From contig JBNJGD010000001.1 in NCBI GenBank assembly GCA_051747425.1, positions 62,001 to 126,000 of the forward strand: a DNA stretch of 64,000 nucleotides, in the 5' to 3' direction. A program made the translations under genes and the position numbers. A model generated the notes under the pieces. That model saw only the letters and a program-made list of their open reading frames with translations. It did no database searches and was not told the origin of the DNA. The first letter of the stretch is position 1. Every line of letters begins with the position of its first letter. Positions 44,406 to 52,840 of the stretch are shown one piece after another. The DNA is from HTCC5015 sp051747425. Its GTDB lineage: Bacteria > Pseudomonadota > Gammaproteobacteria > HTCC5015.

Positions 44406-44516
44406 GGCGGCCCACACCAGCAGGTCCTCGGCGCCCGCTACACTGCTACCGTTGCTCCCTTCCGGGCCTGGCGGAGTTTACAGCTTCGCGTCGCGAGGGT
44501 ACCGGCGCAGACCGCC
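44406..44516 (-). ncRNA. ffs: Signal recognition particle 4.5S RNA
   Basis: The reverse strand contains the conserved SRP domain IV core (CCAGGCCCGGAAGGGAGCAA) in a long hairpin whose ends pair as GGCGGTC with GGCCGCC, giving about 111 nt, the usual bacterial size. The RNA binds Ffh for co-translational membrane targeting. It lies about 100 bp upstream of dnaX in the same direction. Exact ends are inferred from base pairing. Confidence 0.92.
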
Positions 44517-44591
44517 ACAGTGCCCTTCGCCGATGCCGCCGGGTGGCGCATCGAGAGAGTGGGCGCACTTTGCCCCAAAGCGGCGCCGAAT

Positions 44592-46733
44592 TCAAGCGGT
44601 GGCTGCCGCCACACCCACTTCCCGGCTCTTTGCCAGCCACTCGGAAAAAGCGGGTGCCGGCAGTGGCGGGGCGTAGTGGTAACCCTGGCCGTACTCGCAA
44701 CCGAGATCCCTGAGAAAGGATTCCTCAGCAGTCGCCGCGATTCCCTCAGCAACCACACTCAGCTTCATGGAATGAGCCAGCTGGACAATGGTTTTTACCA
44801 CCTCGGCATTCTGGGCATTGCCGGCGACACAGCTGACAAAAGACTTGTCGATTTTCAGGGTATCCACCGGGAACCGGGTGAGGTAGCCGAGTGAGGAGTA
44901 ACCCGTACCAAAGTCGTCGATAGCAATGTGCAAACCCAGCTTTTTAAGACGGGCCACGGTGTCACGATTGCTGTCGGTATCCTGAATAAAGGTGTTTTCA
45001 GTCAGTTCGAGCTCCAGCTGATGCCCCGGCAAACCGCTCTCGGAGAGAGCCGTTTCGACGGCTGTAAACAATCGCTCCGGGTCAGAAAACTGACGCGGAG
45101 AGACATTGACCGCCACTGTCAGTAATTTGCCGTCCCCACGCCAGATTTTGGCCTGTCGGCAGGCTTCGCCAAGAACCCACTCGCCCAGCCGTATAATCAG
45201 ACCAAGATCCTCGGCGAGGGAGACAAACTGATCCGGTGACACCAGGCCCAGCTCCGGATGTTGCCAACGCACCAATGCCTCGACGCCAACGACTTTGCCC
45301 GTGGCCAGATGCACCTTGGGTTGGTAGTAAAGCTCGAATTCATTGCGCTCGAAAGCCTTGTAGAGGTCGCTCTCGAGACCCAGGCGCTTTAATGCACTGC
45401 TGTTGAGAGACTCCATGGAAAACTGGTAGTTGTTGCGACCCTGTTCCTTGGCGTGCCGCGTCGCCGCACTGGCGCACTCCTGCAGCCCCTCGGCAGTGTC
45501 TGAATCCAGCGGATAAACCGAAATCCCCATGCTCAGGGTGACATTGAGTTCATGCTCATCGATCACAATCGGCTCTGCGGCCAGCTGCTGCAAATGCTCG
45601 GCAATACCGGCCATGCGATCGGCACTGTGCAGGGAGCTGACGAGCAGGGTGAATTCGTCGGCGTCGGTGCGCAGAAGCATGAGTTGCTCTTCGCTGTCCA
45701 CGACTCTGGGCAGGAGCTCACCGCCATCAATGGCCTTACCAAAACGCTCCGAGAGAATTTTAAGCATCTCATCACCAGCGCTGTAACCCAGTGCGTTATT
45801 GACCCGGCCAAAATGGTCAATGTCGATCACCATCATGGCCAGCTGGGTTTTGGTTTTATCCGCCTGGCCCAGCAGCGTGGGCAGGTGGCGGTGTAAATAA
45901 CCGCGATTGGGCAAGCCCGTCAAAGTGTCGTAGTGAGCCAGGGATTGGATGCGGTTTTCACTGACAACGCGCTGGGTGACATCCTGAATCAGGGCTTCAA
46001 TAACAACCCCCTGTGTGACCGGGTTCACTTCCCGCTCCAACCACATGTAGAAATGCCGCTCTCCCTTACTGGTCTCAGCCAGCTTGAAACCCAGGGAGCG
46101 GGAAACACCGTCTTCCATTACCCGGGCAATAGCAGCTGATGCACGCTCTCGCTGCGCCTCGTCAACCAAGTTGAGGAAGTGATCGAGACTGTGCACTGAA
46201 CTGACTGCCGCTCGCATCATGCGGGACAGGTCTCGCGAAAAATGCATGGTTCCGGAGCCGGCATCCCACCACCAGGCTCCCAAATGGGCAATCCGGTAGG
46301 CTTGCTCCATACGCCGTATGGAGCGCTCACCTTCCACAATCCTGGAAAATGTCCTCAAGGCAAAAAGCGCTCGAATCGCCACTTCGGGGGGGCTGAGGTG
46401 GGTGTAGATGTATTCACTGGCGCCGACCTCATAAGCATCCTTGAGGAGTGTGCTCCGTGGGGAGTTCTGGTCGACCAGCAAAAGAATGCTGACCATTTCA
46501 CCGCCGGGGAGGCTGCGCATCAGTCGACACGCATCAATGCCGTCCTTGACCGGCATCTCGGCAGCCATGATGACCATCTTGGGGCGACTGCGCTTGAACT
46601 GTACCAAAGCATCGAGACCGTTAATGGCCTCGCGGCATCGGTCCATCCCCTTGCGCGCCAGGGCCGCTGCCAATTCTCGGCGCCGCCCCTCGTCGGGTTC
46701 CACCAGTAACAAATCGCAATCGGTAAAATCCAC
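44592..46733 (-). CDS. REC-PAS-GGDEF-EAL c-di-GMP protein with degenerate receiver and GGDEF site
   Basis: This 713-residue cytosolic protein probably hydrolyses cyclic di-GMP. An N-terminal receiver-like domain (1-125) lacks the phosphoacceptor: Ala57 stands where Asp is expected and Thr111 where Lys is expected. A PAS-like region covers about 145-255. The GGDEF domain (265-435) has DADEF at 357-361 instead of GGDEF. The EAL domain (455-705) is intact, with EALVRW at 485, ELTEN, DDFGTGYSS and LKIDKSFV. A phosphodiesterase regulated without phosphorylation is the likeliest reading. The gene is divergent from rimO. Confidence 0.9.
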   Translation of the reverse strand: MDFTDCDLLLVEPDEGRRRELAAALARKGMDRCREAINGLDALVQFKRSRPKMVIMAAEMPVKDGIDACRLMRSLPGGEMVSILLLVDQNSPRSTLLKDAYEVGASEYIYTHLSPPEVAIRALFALRTFSRIVEGERSIRRMEQAYRIAHLGAWWWDAGSGTMHFSRDLSRMMRAAVSSVHSLDHFLNLVDEAQRERASAAIARVMEDGVSRSLGFKLAETSKGERHFYMWLEREVNPVTQGVVIEALIQDVTQRVVSENRIQSLAHYDTLTGLPNRGYLHRHLPTLLGQADKTKTQLAMMVIDIDHFGRVNNALGYSAGDEMLKILSERFGKAIDGGELLPRVVDSEEQLMLLRTDADEFTLLVSSLHSADRMAGIAEHLQQLAAEPIVIDEHELNVTLSMGISVYPLDSDTAEGLQECASAATRHAKEQGRNNYQFSMESLNSSALKRLGLESDLYKAFERNEFELYYQPKVHLATGKVVGVEALVRWQHPELGLVSPDQFVSLAEDLGLIIRLGEWVLGEACRQAKIWRGDGKLLTVAVNVSPRQFSDPERLFTAVETALSESGLPGHQLELELTENTFIQDTDSNRDTVARLKKLGLHIAIDDFGTGYSSLGYLTRFPVDTLKIDKSFVSCVAGNAQNAEVVKTIVQLAHSMKLSVVAEGIAATAEESFLRDLGCEYGQGYHYAPPLPAPAFSEWLAKSREVGVAAATA

Positions 46734-46830
46734 TGCAAACTACTCCTTTTCCCGGACACATACGACCACCCAAGTCGTGATAAAATGCGCTCATCCCCAA
46801 ATATCGGACAAAATCCAGGGTATTGCCAGA

Positions 46831-48174
46831 GTGAGTGAACATAAAACAAGCGCGCGGCGCGCTGCCAGAATCGGTTTTGTCAGCCTTGGCTGCCCCAAGA
46901 ACACGGTGGACTCCGAGCGAATTCTCACCCAGTTGCGCACTGAGGGGTACCAGATCAGTCCCGACTACCAGGGCGCCGAAGTCGTTATCGTCAATACCTG
47001 TGGCTTTATCGATGCCGCCAAGAAAGAATCCCTGGACACCATCGGCGAAGCCCTGCAGGAGAATGGCAAGGTCATTGTCACCGGTTGTATGGGGGCAACA
47101 GAGAACGATATTCGTGAAGTGCACCCCGGCGTACTCAGTGTGTCCGGCCCTCAGCAGTATGAGGCCGTGCTTGATAGCGTACACAACCACGCCCCGCCAC
47201 CGGCGAGAGAGCATGACCCCTTTACCGACCTGGTACCCCCTCAGGGCATCAAACTCACACCCAGACACTACGCCTATCTCAAAATTTCGGAGGGATGCGA
47301 TCACACTTGCAGCTTCTGCATCATCCCGTCCATGCGGGGAAAACTGGTCAGCCGCCCCATAGGCGAAGTCCTGGACGAAGCCAGGCGGCTGGCCGACGCC
47401 GGGGTCAAAGAGTTGCTGGTCATTTCCCAGGACACCAGCGCCTACGGCAGCGACCTCGGCTACAAGCTCGATTTCTGGAACGGCCGCCCCATCAAAACGC
47501 GCCTCTACGACCTGTGCCAGGCACTGGGTGAAATGGGGATCTGGGTTCGACTCCACTACATCTACCCCTACCCCCATGTCGACGACATCATTCCCCTGAT
47601 GGCTGAAGGCAAACTCCTGCCCTACCTGGACATTCCCTTTCAGCACGCCAGTCGCCGGGTACTGCGCAAGATGCGGCGTCCGGCGGCTACTGAAAACACA
47701 CTCAAGCGCATCGAGAAATGGCGTGAAATCTGTCCCGACATCACCCTGCGCAGTACCTTTATTGTCGGCTTTCCCGGAGAAACCGAAGACGACTTCGAAG
47801 AGTTGCTGGCGTTTCTTGAACGGGCGCAACTTGACCGCGTTGGCTGCTTCAAGTATTCAGCTGTGGAAGGCGCTGCCGCCAACGAATTGCACGACCCGGT
47901 CGACGAGGAAACCAAGGAACTTCGCTACCAGCGCTTTATGCAATTGCAACAAAAGATCAGCACCGAAAAACTGGCCCAAAAAGTGGGACAACGATGCCGC
48001 ATTCTAATCGACGAAGTTGTTGACGAGGGCGCGGTGGGGCGATCGCAAGCCGATGCCCCCGACATTGACGGTCTGGTATTTATCGATGGCGCCACACACC
48101 TCGAACCCGGTCAGTATGTTGAGGCCGAAATCGAGGAAACCGACGAATACGACATGTGGGCTCATCTTATCTGA
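46831..48174 (+). CDS. rimO: Ribosomal protein uS12 methylthiotransferase RimO
   Basis: RimO adds a methylthio group to an aspartate of ribosomal protein S12. The 447-residue radical-SAM enzyme has the N-terminal cluster cysteines Cys21, Cys57 and Cys86, the radical-SAM cysteines 156, 160 and 163 in CDHTCSFC, and a C-terminal TRAM domain (about 375-445). The start is GTG (MSEHKTSARR), which gives the family length; a much longer open frame upstream runs antisense through the GGDEF-EAL gene and is not coding. Confidence 0.94.
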   Translation: MSEHKTSARRAARIGFVSLGCPKNTVDSERILTQLRTEGYQISPDYQGAEVVIVNTCGFIDAAKKESLDTIGEALQENGKVIVTGCMGATENDIREVHPGVLSVSGPQQYEAVLDSVHNHAPPPAREHDPFTDLVPPQGIKLTPRHYAYLKISEGCDHTCSFCIIPSMRGKLVSRPIGEVLDEARRLADAGVKELLVISQDTSAYGSDLGYKLDFWNGRPIKTRLYDLCQALGEMGIWVRLHYIYPYPHVDDIIPLMAEGKLLPYLDIPFQHASRRVLRKMRRPAATENTLKRIEKWREICPDITLRSTFIVGFPGETEDDFEELLAFLERAQLDRVGCFKYSAVEGAAANELHDPVDEETKELRYQRFMQLQQKISTEKLAQKVGQRCRILIDEVVDEGAVGRSQADAPDIDGLVFIDGATHLEPGQYVEAEIEETDEYDMWAHLI

Positions 48175-48205
48175 GCCCATATGGCCTGCGACTTCAGGAG
48201 ACAGC

Positions 48206-49798
48206 GTGGCCAAGCACTCACCCATGATCCCCTTCCACACACTCAGCCAGCGGGCTCTGGACGCCGGTGCCGGCAAGCATCTCACCGCCATTCGCCGTGG
48301 CATCGAGAAAGAGGCCCTGCGGACCAACAGCCTGGGGGATATCGCCGATGACGACCACCCGGCCTGTCTCGGCTCCCCTCTGACTCACCCGTCCATCACC
48401 ACCGATTACTCCGAAGCCCTGCTCGAGTTGATTACCGGTGCCTACTGCCACACGCACGAAGTGCTCTACGAACTGCGCCAACTCCACGCCTGGGTCGACC
48501 ACTGCATCGGCGATCAGACGCTCTGGCCGGGGAGCATGCCCTGCCGTCTCGACGGCAATGAGAGTGTCCCCATCGCCCGCTACGGCAACTCCAATTCAGG
48601 CATGATGAAGCATGTCTACCGTCGAGGTCTGGACTGGCGCTACGGCCGCATCATGCAAAGCATTGCCGGCATTCACTACAACTACTCTCTGCCGGATAGC
48701 TGGTGGGAGAGCCTCTACGAGGCGTCCGACAAGAGCCAGAGCCTTCAGGACTTCACCTCGGCAGGCTACCTGGCTCTGATACGAAACTTCCGCCGTCACG
48801 CCTGGCTTCTGCTGTACCTGTTTGGCGCCAGCCCCGCGCTGGACAAGAGTTTTGTCGATGCACGCGAGCACAAGCTCCAGCCTTTGAAAAACAGCCCGGA
48901 AACCCTGCACGCCCCCTATGCAACTTGTTTGCGCATGACCGACCTGGGGTACAAGAGCGAGGCACAAAACAGCATTTGGGTGTGCTATAACCACCTTGAA
49001 ACCTACATCCAGACTCTGCGCAATGCACTGACCATCGAGTATCCGCCCTATCGGCAGATCGGTACCAAGGTCAACGGCGAATACCGGCAACTGAATACCC
49101 GGCTTCTGCAGATTGAAAACGAGTACTACAGCGAAATTCGTCCCAAGCGAACTCCCAAAGCCGGCGAGCGCCCTTTGGTGGCACTGGAGCGTTACGGTAT
49201 CGAATACATCGAAGTACGACTGCTCGACCTCAACCCCGAGCTACCCATGGGGCTCGACGAAACCCAGATTCATTTCCTCGATTGCTTTCTCACTCACTGC
49301 CTGCTCCAGGAAAGCCCGGTAATGCCCGAAGACGAGTGCCAGAGGGCCAGCGACAATCTGTACAGCGTCGCCGAACGCGGCCGGGACCCGGAGCTGTCCT
49401 TGAGGCTCGCCGGAAACGAGTTGAACTCACCGTTGCAAGCCGCTGTTCCACTACTCGAATCCATGCGCACAACGGCGGAGCTGCTCGATTCCGAATCGCA
49501 GACGCAGCTTTACAGCCGGGCCCTGGAGGCCCAACTGGCGAAGGCGAAACAACCGCACAAACTGCCCTCGGCAGCACAGCTCAGTGGCCTCGTGTCTCGC
49601 AGGGAAAGCTATCGGGAAATGATGCTGAGACTCGGTGACGAACATCGCAGTGATTACCGCAGTTATATCGATGAGACAACATCGGAGCAATTCATGGCAC
49701 TGTCGGAGCAATCTATTAAAGCCCAGCGTGACATAGAGGCAGCCGACGACATCAGTTTTGATGAGTTTCTGAGCCGTTATTTTGCCGACGACATTTGA
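48206..49798 (+). CDS. gshA: Glutamate-cysteine ligase GshA
   Basis: GshA makes gamma-glutamylcysteine, the first and limiting step of glutathione synthesis. The 530-residue proteobacterial-type enzyme has the family signatures RRGIEKEALRTN near the start, the SIAGIHYNYSLPDSWW segment and the ERYGIEYIEVRLLDLNP active-site stretch. The start is GTG behind a CAGGAG ribosome site; the frame is open further into rimO. rimO ends about 30 bp upstream. Confidence 0.95.
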   Translation: MAKHSPMIPFHTLSQRALDAGAGKHLTAIRRGIEKEALRTNSLGDIADDDHPACLGSPLTHPSITTDYSEALLELITGAYCHTHEVLYELRQLHAWVDHCIGDQTLWPGSMPCRLDGNESVPIARYGNSNSGMMKHVYRRGLDWRYGRIMQSIAGIHYNYSLPDSWWESLYEASDKSQSLQDFTSAGYLALIRNFRRHAWLLLYLFGASPALDKSFVDAREHKLQPLKNSPETLHAPYATCLRMTDLGYKSEAQNSIWVCYNHLETYIQTLRNALTIEYPPYRQIGTKVNGEYRQLNTRLLQIENEYYSEIRPKRTPKAGERPLVALERYGIEYIEVRLLDLNPELPMGLDETQIHFLDCFLTHCLLQESPVMPEDECQRASDNLYSVAERGRDPELSLRLAGNELNSPLQAAVPLLESMRTTAELLDSESQTQLYSRALEAQLAKAKQPHKLPSAAQLSGLVSRRESYREMMLRLGDEHRSDYRSYIDETTSEQFMALSEQSIKAQRDIEAADDISFDEFLSRYFADDI

Positions 49799-49827
49799 CG
49801 CCAGCGGATGCGGCGGATGGCCTGTGC

Positions 49828-50442
49828 TCAGTGACTGGCATGATCGTGGGCGTGCGACCGGAACAGCATCACATGAACCAGTGCACCGGCAATGAAAGCC
49901 TGAAACCAGGCAAACAATACGCCGTGGAGTAGAAACTCGATCCGCTCGCCAACCAGGACCCCCAGTCCGGTGAACGCCACCAGAAAGAGCAATACCCCGG
50001 CCGCGGTTTTTCGACCAAAGGCCGGCTGTAGCAGCGCCCAGATCAATTGCCCCACCGGCAGACGGTGCAGAACCACAATCGCCGGCAAAACACCGGACGA
50101 GAGGGTATAGGCACCGTGGGTCAGGGCCAGCCCGTCCAGAGAGGCGTGCAAGCCCAGTCCCAGAACGGCCAGCAACAGTGTGGCCCGGTGAACGGTGGCC
50201 GCGGCCCGGCTCAAAATGTGTTCAATCAGCGACGGCAAAACAAAACCGGCAGCGGCAAGTAACAACACCCACCAACCGGCCACTTCGACACTGTCGGGCA
50301 GGATATGCAGGGCAATACCGGCGAGCACCGCCACCATGGCCAGACCATTGAGCGACGCAATCAGTCGGGGATGATGACGCGTGTAGAAACTGATCAGCGG
50401 TCCGGCAACGAGCGCCAGACTGCTAAGGACAAATAGCAACAT
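49828..50442 (-). CDS. ZIP-type metal permease
   Basis: A 204-residue inner-membrane protein with about seven or eight hydrophobic helices. Three metal-site-like motifs fit the ZIP family: ALHILPDS in an early helix, LGLHASLDGLAL and VVLHRLPVGQLI in the middle; a His-rich C-terminus (RSHAHDHASH) follows. It is short for the family. A candidate Zur operator overlaps its promoter, so zinc uptake under zinc starvation is the best guess; another divalent metal, or a role in export, cannot be excluded. Confidence 0.75.
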   Translation of the reverse strand: MLLFVLSSLALVAGPLISFYTRHHPRLIASLNGLAMVAVLAGIALHILPDSVEVAGWWVLLLAAAGFVLPSLIEHILSRAAATVHRATLLLAVLGLGLHASLDGLALTHGAYTLSSGVLPAIVVLHRLPVGQLIWALLQPAFGRKTAAGVLLFLVAFTGLGVLVGERIEFLLHGVLFAWFQAFIAGALVHVMLFRSHAHDHASH

Positions 50443-50463
50443 GGACTTTCCTGAAGTCGTTTT

Positions 50464-50480
50464 TTGCTATTTTATAACAT
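50464..50480 (-). promoter_or_regulatory. Candidate Zur box upstream of the ZIP-type permease
   Basis: The reverse strand reads ATGTTATAAAATAGCAA, 14 of 17 matches to the Zur pattern ATGTTATAnTATAACAT, ending 22 bp before the start codon and overlapping a TATAAA -10-like element. A Zur-zinc complex bound here would block the promoter. Confidence 0.65.
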
Positions 50481-50532
50481 TACACATCCCTGTGTCCTGT
50501 AAAGAACTGGTCGAGCTTGACCCAAAGTGCGA

Positions 50533-51543
50533 TCAGAGACCGTCCATGCCACACTCAAACAGCTCCGGGTTGTCTCGGCAGCGGAGTTTCTTGAGAATTT
50601 TCAACATTTTGGCGTCGTAGACACCCTGCGCTTCCAGCTCCATACGGGCGTCGCGCATAGCCTGGTGAAGCTCTTCGAAATGGTAGGGCGACAAGCGGAC
50701 CCAGTACTTCGGATCAATTTTGGCTTCGGCCTTGTGGGCAATGGACAGCGCGCGATCAAACCAGTCCAGGGAGATCTGGCGCGCTTTCTGGCCAAAGCCC
50801 TCGGGGAAAGCCTCCTTGCGAATCACGAACTGCAGCGTCAACTGCACGACGGGGCGCTCCTGTATACCACCATTGGGCTCCAGTGCCCGATAGATCTCCA
50901 TGGGCTCATACACAGCGGCGGGCATGAAGACGACTTCAATCTCCCCGTTGATAAAGCGCTTGGCAAAATTGCTGGTGTCGCCCGGTACCGGGGTGCCACC
51001 GAGCTTCTCGACCATCATTTGCGAGACTTCATCCTCAAACATCACCACAATTCGGCGACCTTTCATGTCGTCGATGCTTCGCCACTCACGATTTTTGGCC
51101 ATGGTATAAACGGCGCCGGCCGGGTAGATACCAATGACTTCGTATTCGCCCTGGGTGAAGAACTTGGCTGCCTTGGGTTGGGTCAGTGTCTGAATGACGG
51201 TGTGCAGACCATCGTAGCTATGTACGGTGCCCATGGCCTCGATGCTGGTAGTAAAGGTGTTGTAGGGACGCGCGTTAATGCCCGTAAGGACCGTGCCATC
51301 GCAGACCCCGGCATCAAAATCCCTGACCGCTTGTTTCTCATCGGAATAAGGCAACAACTCGACTTCAATGCCGAGATTGAGAAAGTCGGTTGTGATATCC
51401 CGGGTGAGACTGTAGATGTCGCCACCCAAACCCACCGGATCAAAGACACAAATAGACTGCTTTTCATTCGCCATGGCCCGGGGGCTTATAAGCGCCACCA
51501 GAACAACAATAGCCAGAAGAGAACGAATCCACTTCGTACTCAT
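50533..51543 (-). CDS. Putative solute-binding protein (AdeT1/2-like, TRAP-type fold)
   Basis: A periplasmic protein that looks like a solute receptor, without a transporter next to it. The 336 residues start with a signal peptide (cleavage after RAMA near 27). The mature part begins with a CVFDPVGLGGDIYSL segment and has a long C-terminal region with four cysteines (DAGVCDG, KLRCRDNPELFECGMDGL). The start was set at MSTKWIRS behind a strong GGGGGAAG site. The ligand is unknown; the family name is a weak recognition. Confidence 0.6.
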   Translation of the reverse strand: MSTKWIRSLLAIVVLVALISPRAMANEKQSICVFDPVGLGGDIYSLTRDITTDFLNLGIEVELLPYSDEKQAVRDFDAGVCDGTVLTGINARPYNTFTTSIEAMGTVHSYDGLHTVIQTLTQPKAAKFFTQGEYEVIGIYPAGAVYTMAKNREWRSIDDMKGRRIVVMFEDEVSQMMVEKLGGTPVPGDTSNFAKRFINGEIEVVFMPAAVYEPMEIYRALEPNGGIQERPVVQLTLQFVIRKEAFPEGFGQKARQISLDWFDRALSIAHKAEAKIDPKYWVRLSPYHFEELHQAMRDARMELEAQGVYDAKMLKILKKLRCRDNPELFECGMDGL

Positions 51544-51676
51544 ACTTCCCCCCACATTGTGCAAACTCGGATTATTTTTTGTTTAAATCACAAGATTTAG
51601 GCGACTACTTTATACAACAGTTTTGCAAATGACCACCCTCAGTAGTGAAAAAAGTCACACCCCGGGGCCATTGTGC

Positions 51677-52600
51677 TCAATCGGGGGCGGACTCGGGTGC
51701 CGAACTGGCAATGTGTTTGGCAATTTTTTCCGCCAGGCGCTGAGTCAAATCCTCGGGGATTTCATGTCCCATGCCCTTGATCAGCATCAATTCTGCACCC
51801 GGTGTAGCCCGGGCACAGAGCTTGCCCCCCTCGGGGTGAACCAGACGGTCGGCACCACCGTGGATAAACAGACTGGGCAGCCGAATACGCGCCAGGCGGT
51901 CCTTAAAGCCACCGGTCGCCATAATGGCCAGGCTGTGCTTTGCCGCGCCATCGGGGCGATAGGAACGACGATAAGAGGCTGCGGCTCGCTGACGGACGAT
52001 GTCCTCATCCATCAGGTAGTCCGGGCTGTTGATCATCCGCCAGAGCTGCAGGCGGTTTTCGGCGGCACTCTCGGCATCGACAATCGGCTCACCACGCAAG
52101 CCCGCCAGCTGCAGCAACAGTTTCACTGGAGGCCTGGGCAAATGTCCCTCATTGGGGCTGGTCATAATACCGGTGAGAGAGCAAATTCTGTCGGGATATT
52201 CAACGGCCAGTATCTGGGCAATCATGCCCCCCATTGAGGCGCCCACCACACTGGCGCGCTCAATACCCAGATAATTCAGTAAATCGATGGCATCCGCCGC
52301 CATATCATCGAGGTTATAGGGCGCATGAACCTTGAGACCGAGGCGCGAGCGAACAAAGGCCGACAAGGCCTGCGGCTTGGCGTGAGGAGTCGCCGACGAC
52401 AGGCCAATGTCGCGGTTGTCGAAAAGAATCAGATACAGGCCGCGCTCAACCAGCGCCTTGAGCAAGGCCTCCGGCCAAATGGTCATCTGGGCACCCAGTC
52501 CCATTACCATCAGAACGGGCGGGTTGGCGGGATTACCCCAGCGCTCGTAGTAAATGGATAGGCCCTCACGGGTCGGTGCGTAACCGCTATGGATCTCCAC
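51677..52600 (-). CDS. Alpha/beta-fold hydrolase
   Basis: A 307-residue serine hydrolase of unknown substrate. The oxyanion region is VMVMGLGAQM, the nucleophile elbow is GASMGG (Ser near 122), the acid is in FIHGGADRLV and the histidine in GMGHEIP. The start is a GTG with an AGGGG ribosome site; an in-frame TTG eleven codons upstream lacks one. The gene lies immediately downstream of the terminator of the tRNA gene that the prophage entered, so integration may have changed what lies upstream of it. Confidence 0.82.
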   Translation of the reverse strand: MEIHSGYAPTREGLSIYYERWGNPANPPVLMVMGLGAQMTIWPEALLKALVERGLYLILFDNRDIGLSSATPHAKPQALSAFVRSRLGLKVHAPYNLDDMAADAIDLLNYLGIERASVVGASMGGMIAQILAVEYPDRICSLTGIMTSPNEGHLPRPPVKLLLQLAGLRGEPIVDAESAAENRLQLWRMINSPDYLMDEDIVRQRAAASYRRSYRPDGAAKHSLAIMATGGFKDRLARIRLPSLFIHGGADRLVHPEGGKLCARATPGAELMLIKGMGHEIPEDLTQRLAEKIAKHIASSAPESAPD

Positions 52601-52640
52601 AGTAATCCCCTGCTCTCGCTCTAGTGCCTGCAAACAATAA

Positions 52641-52666
52641 AAAAGGGCGTCACAGGACGCCCTTTT
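52641..52666. terminator. Terminator of the prophage-disrupted tRNA gene
   Basis: AAAAGGGCGTC-CTGT-GACGCCCTTTT type hairpin (reverse strand) directly follows the tRNA 3' remnant. It is flanked by A and T runs and was probably the original terminator of the intact tRNA transcript. Confidence 0.85.
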
Positions 52667-52670
52667 GTGT

Positions 52671-52686
52671 TGGTGCCGAAGGCCGG
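52671..52686 (-). other. Prophage attachment site: tRNA 3' end remnant (probably tRNA-Leu)
   Basis: The reverse strand reads CCGGCCTTCGGCACCA: the end of a T arm, the acceptor strand CTTCGGC, discriminator A and CCA, as in tRNA-Leu genes with a GCCGAAG 5' end. No tRNA body lies upstream of it; instead the sequence passes into the integrase region. This is what remains on the host side when a tyrosine integrase inserts an element in a tRNA 3' end. The intact tRNA should lie at the far end of the element, outside the window. Confidence 0.75.
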
Positions 52687-52811
52687 CATTTTAGGGGGTT
52701 TCCGGTATGGTATCAAATCGCCCCTATGAGCCCTTTTGCCCGCTGTGTCGGGCTTTTTGGCGTGTCGTTTCTGTGTGTATTGCCCCTATAAGTAAGGTAT
52801 AGTCTGGAGCG

Positions 52812-52830
52812 ATTACGACAAAATTACGAC
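52812..52830 (+). repeat. Direct repeat in front of the integrase gene
   Basis: ATTACGAC occurs twice, 11 bp apart, just upstream of the integrase ATG. One helical turn of spacing suggests side-by-side protein binding, for example integrase arm sites or an excisionase, though this is inference. Confidence 0.45.
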
Positions 52831-52840
52831 TCAAGGCTCT

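Noticed and set aside
51623..52237. 204-codon forward frame opposite the alpha/beta hydrolase
   Set aside because: Antisense to an intact catalytic domain, glutamine- and glycine-rich, no family features.
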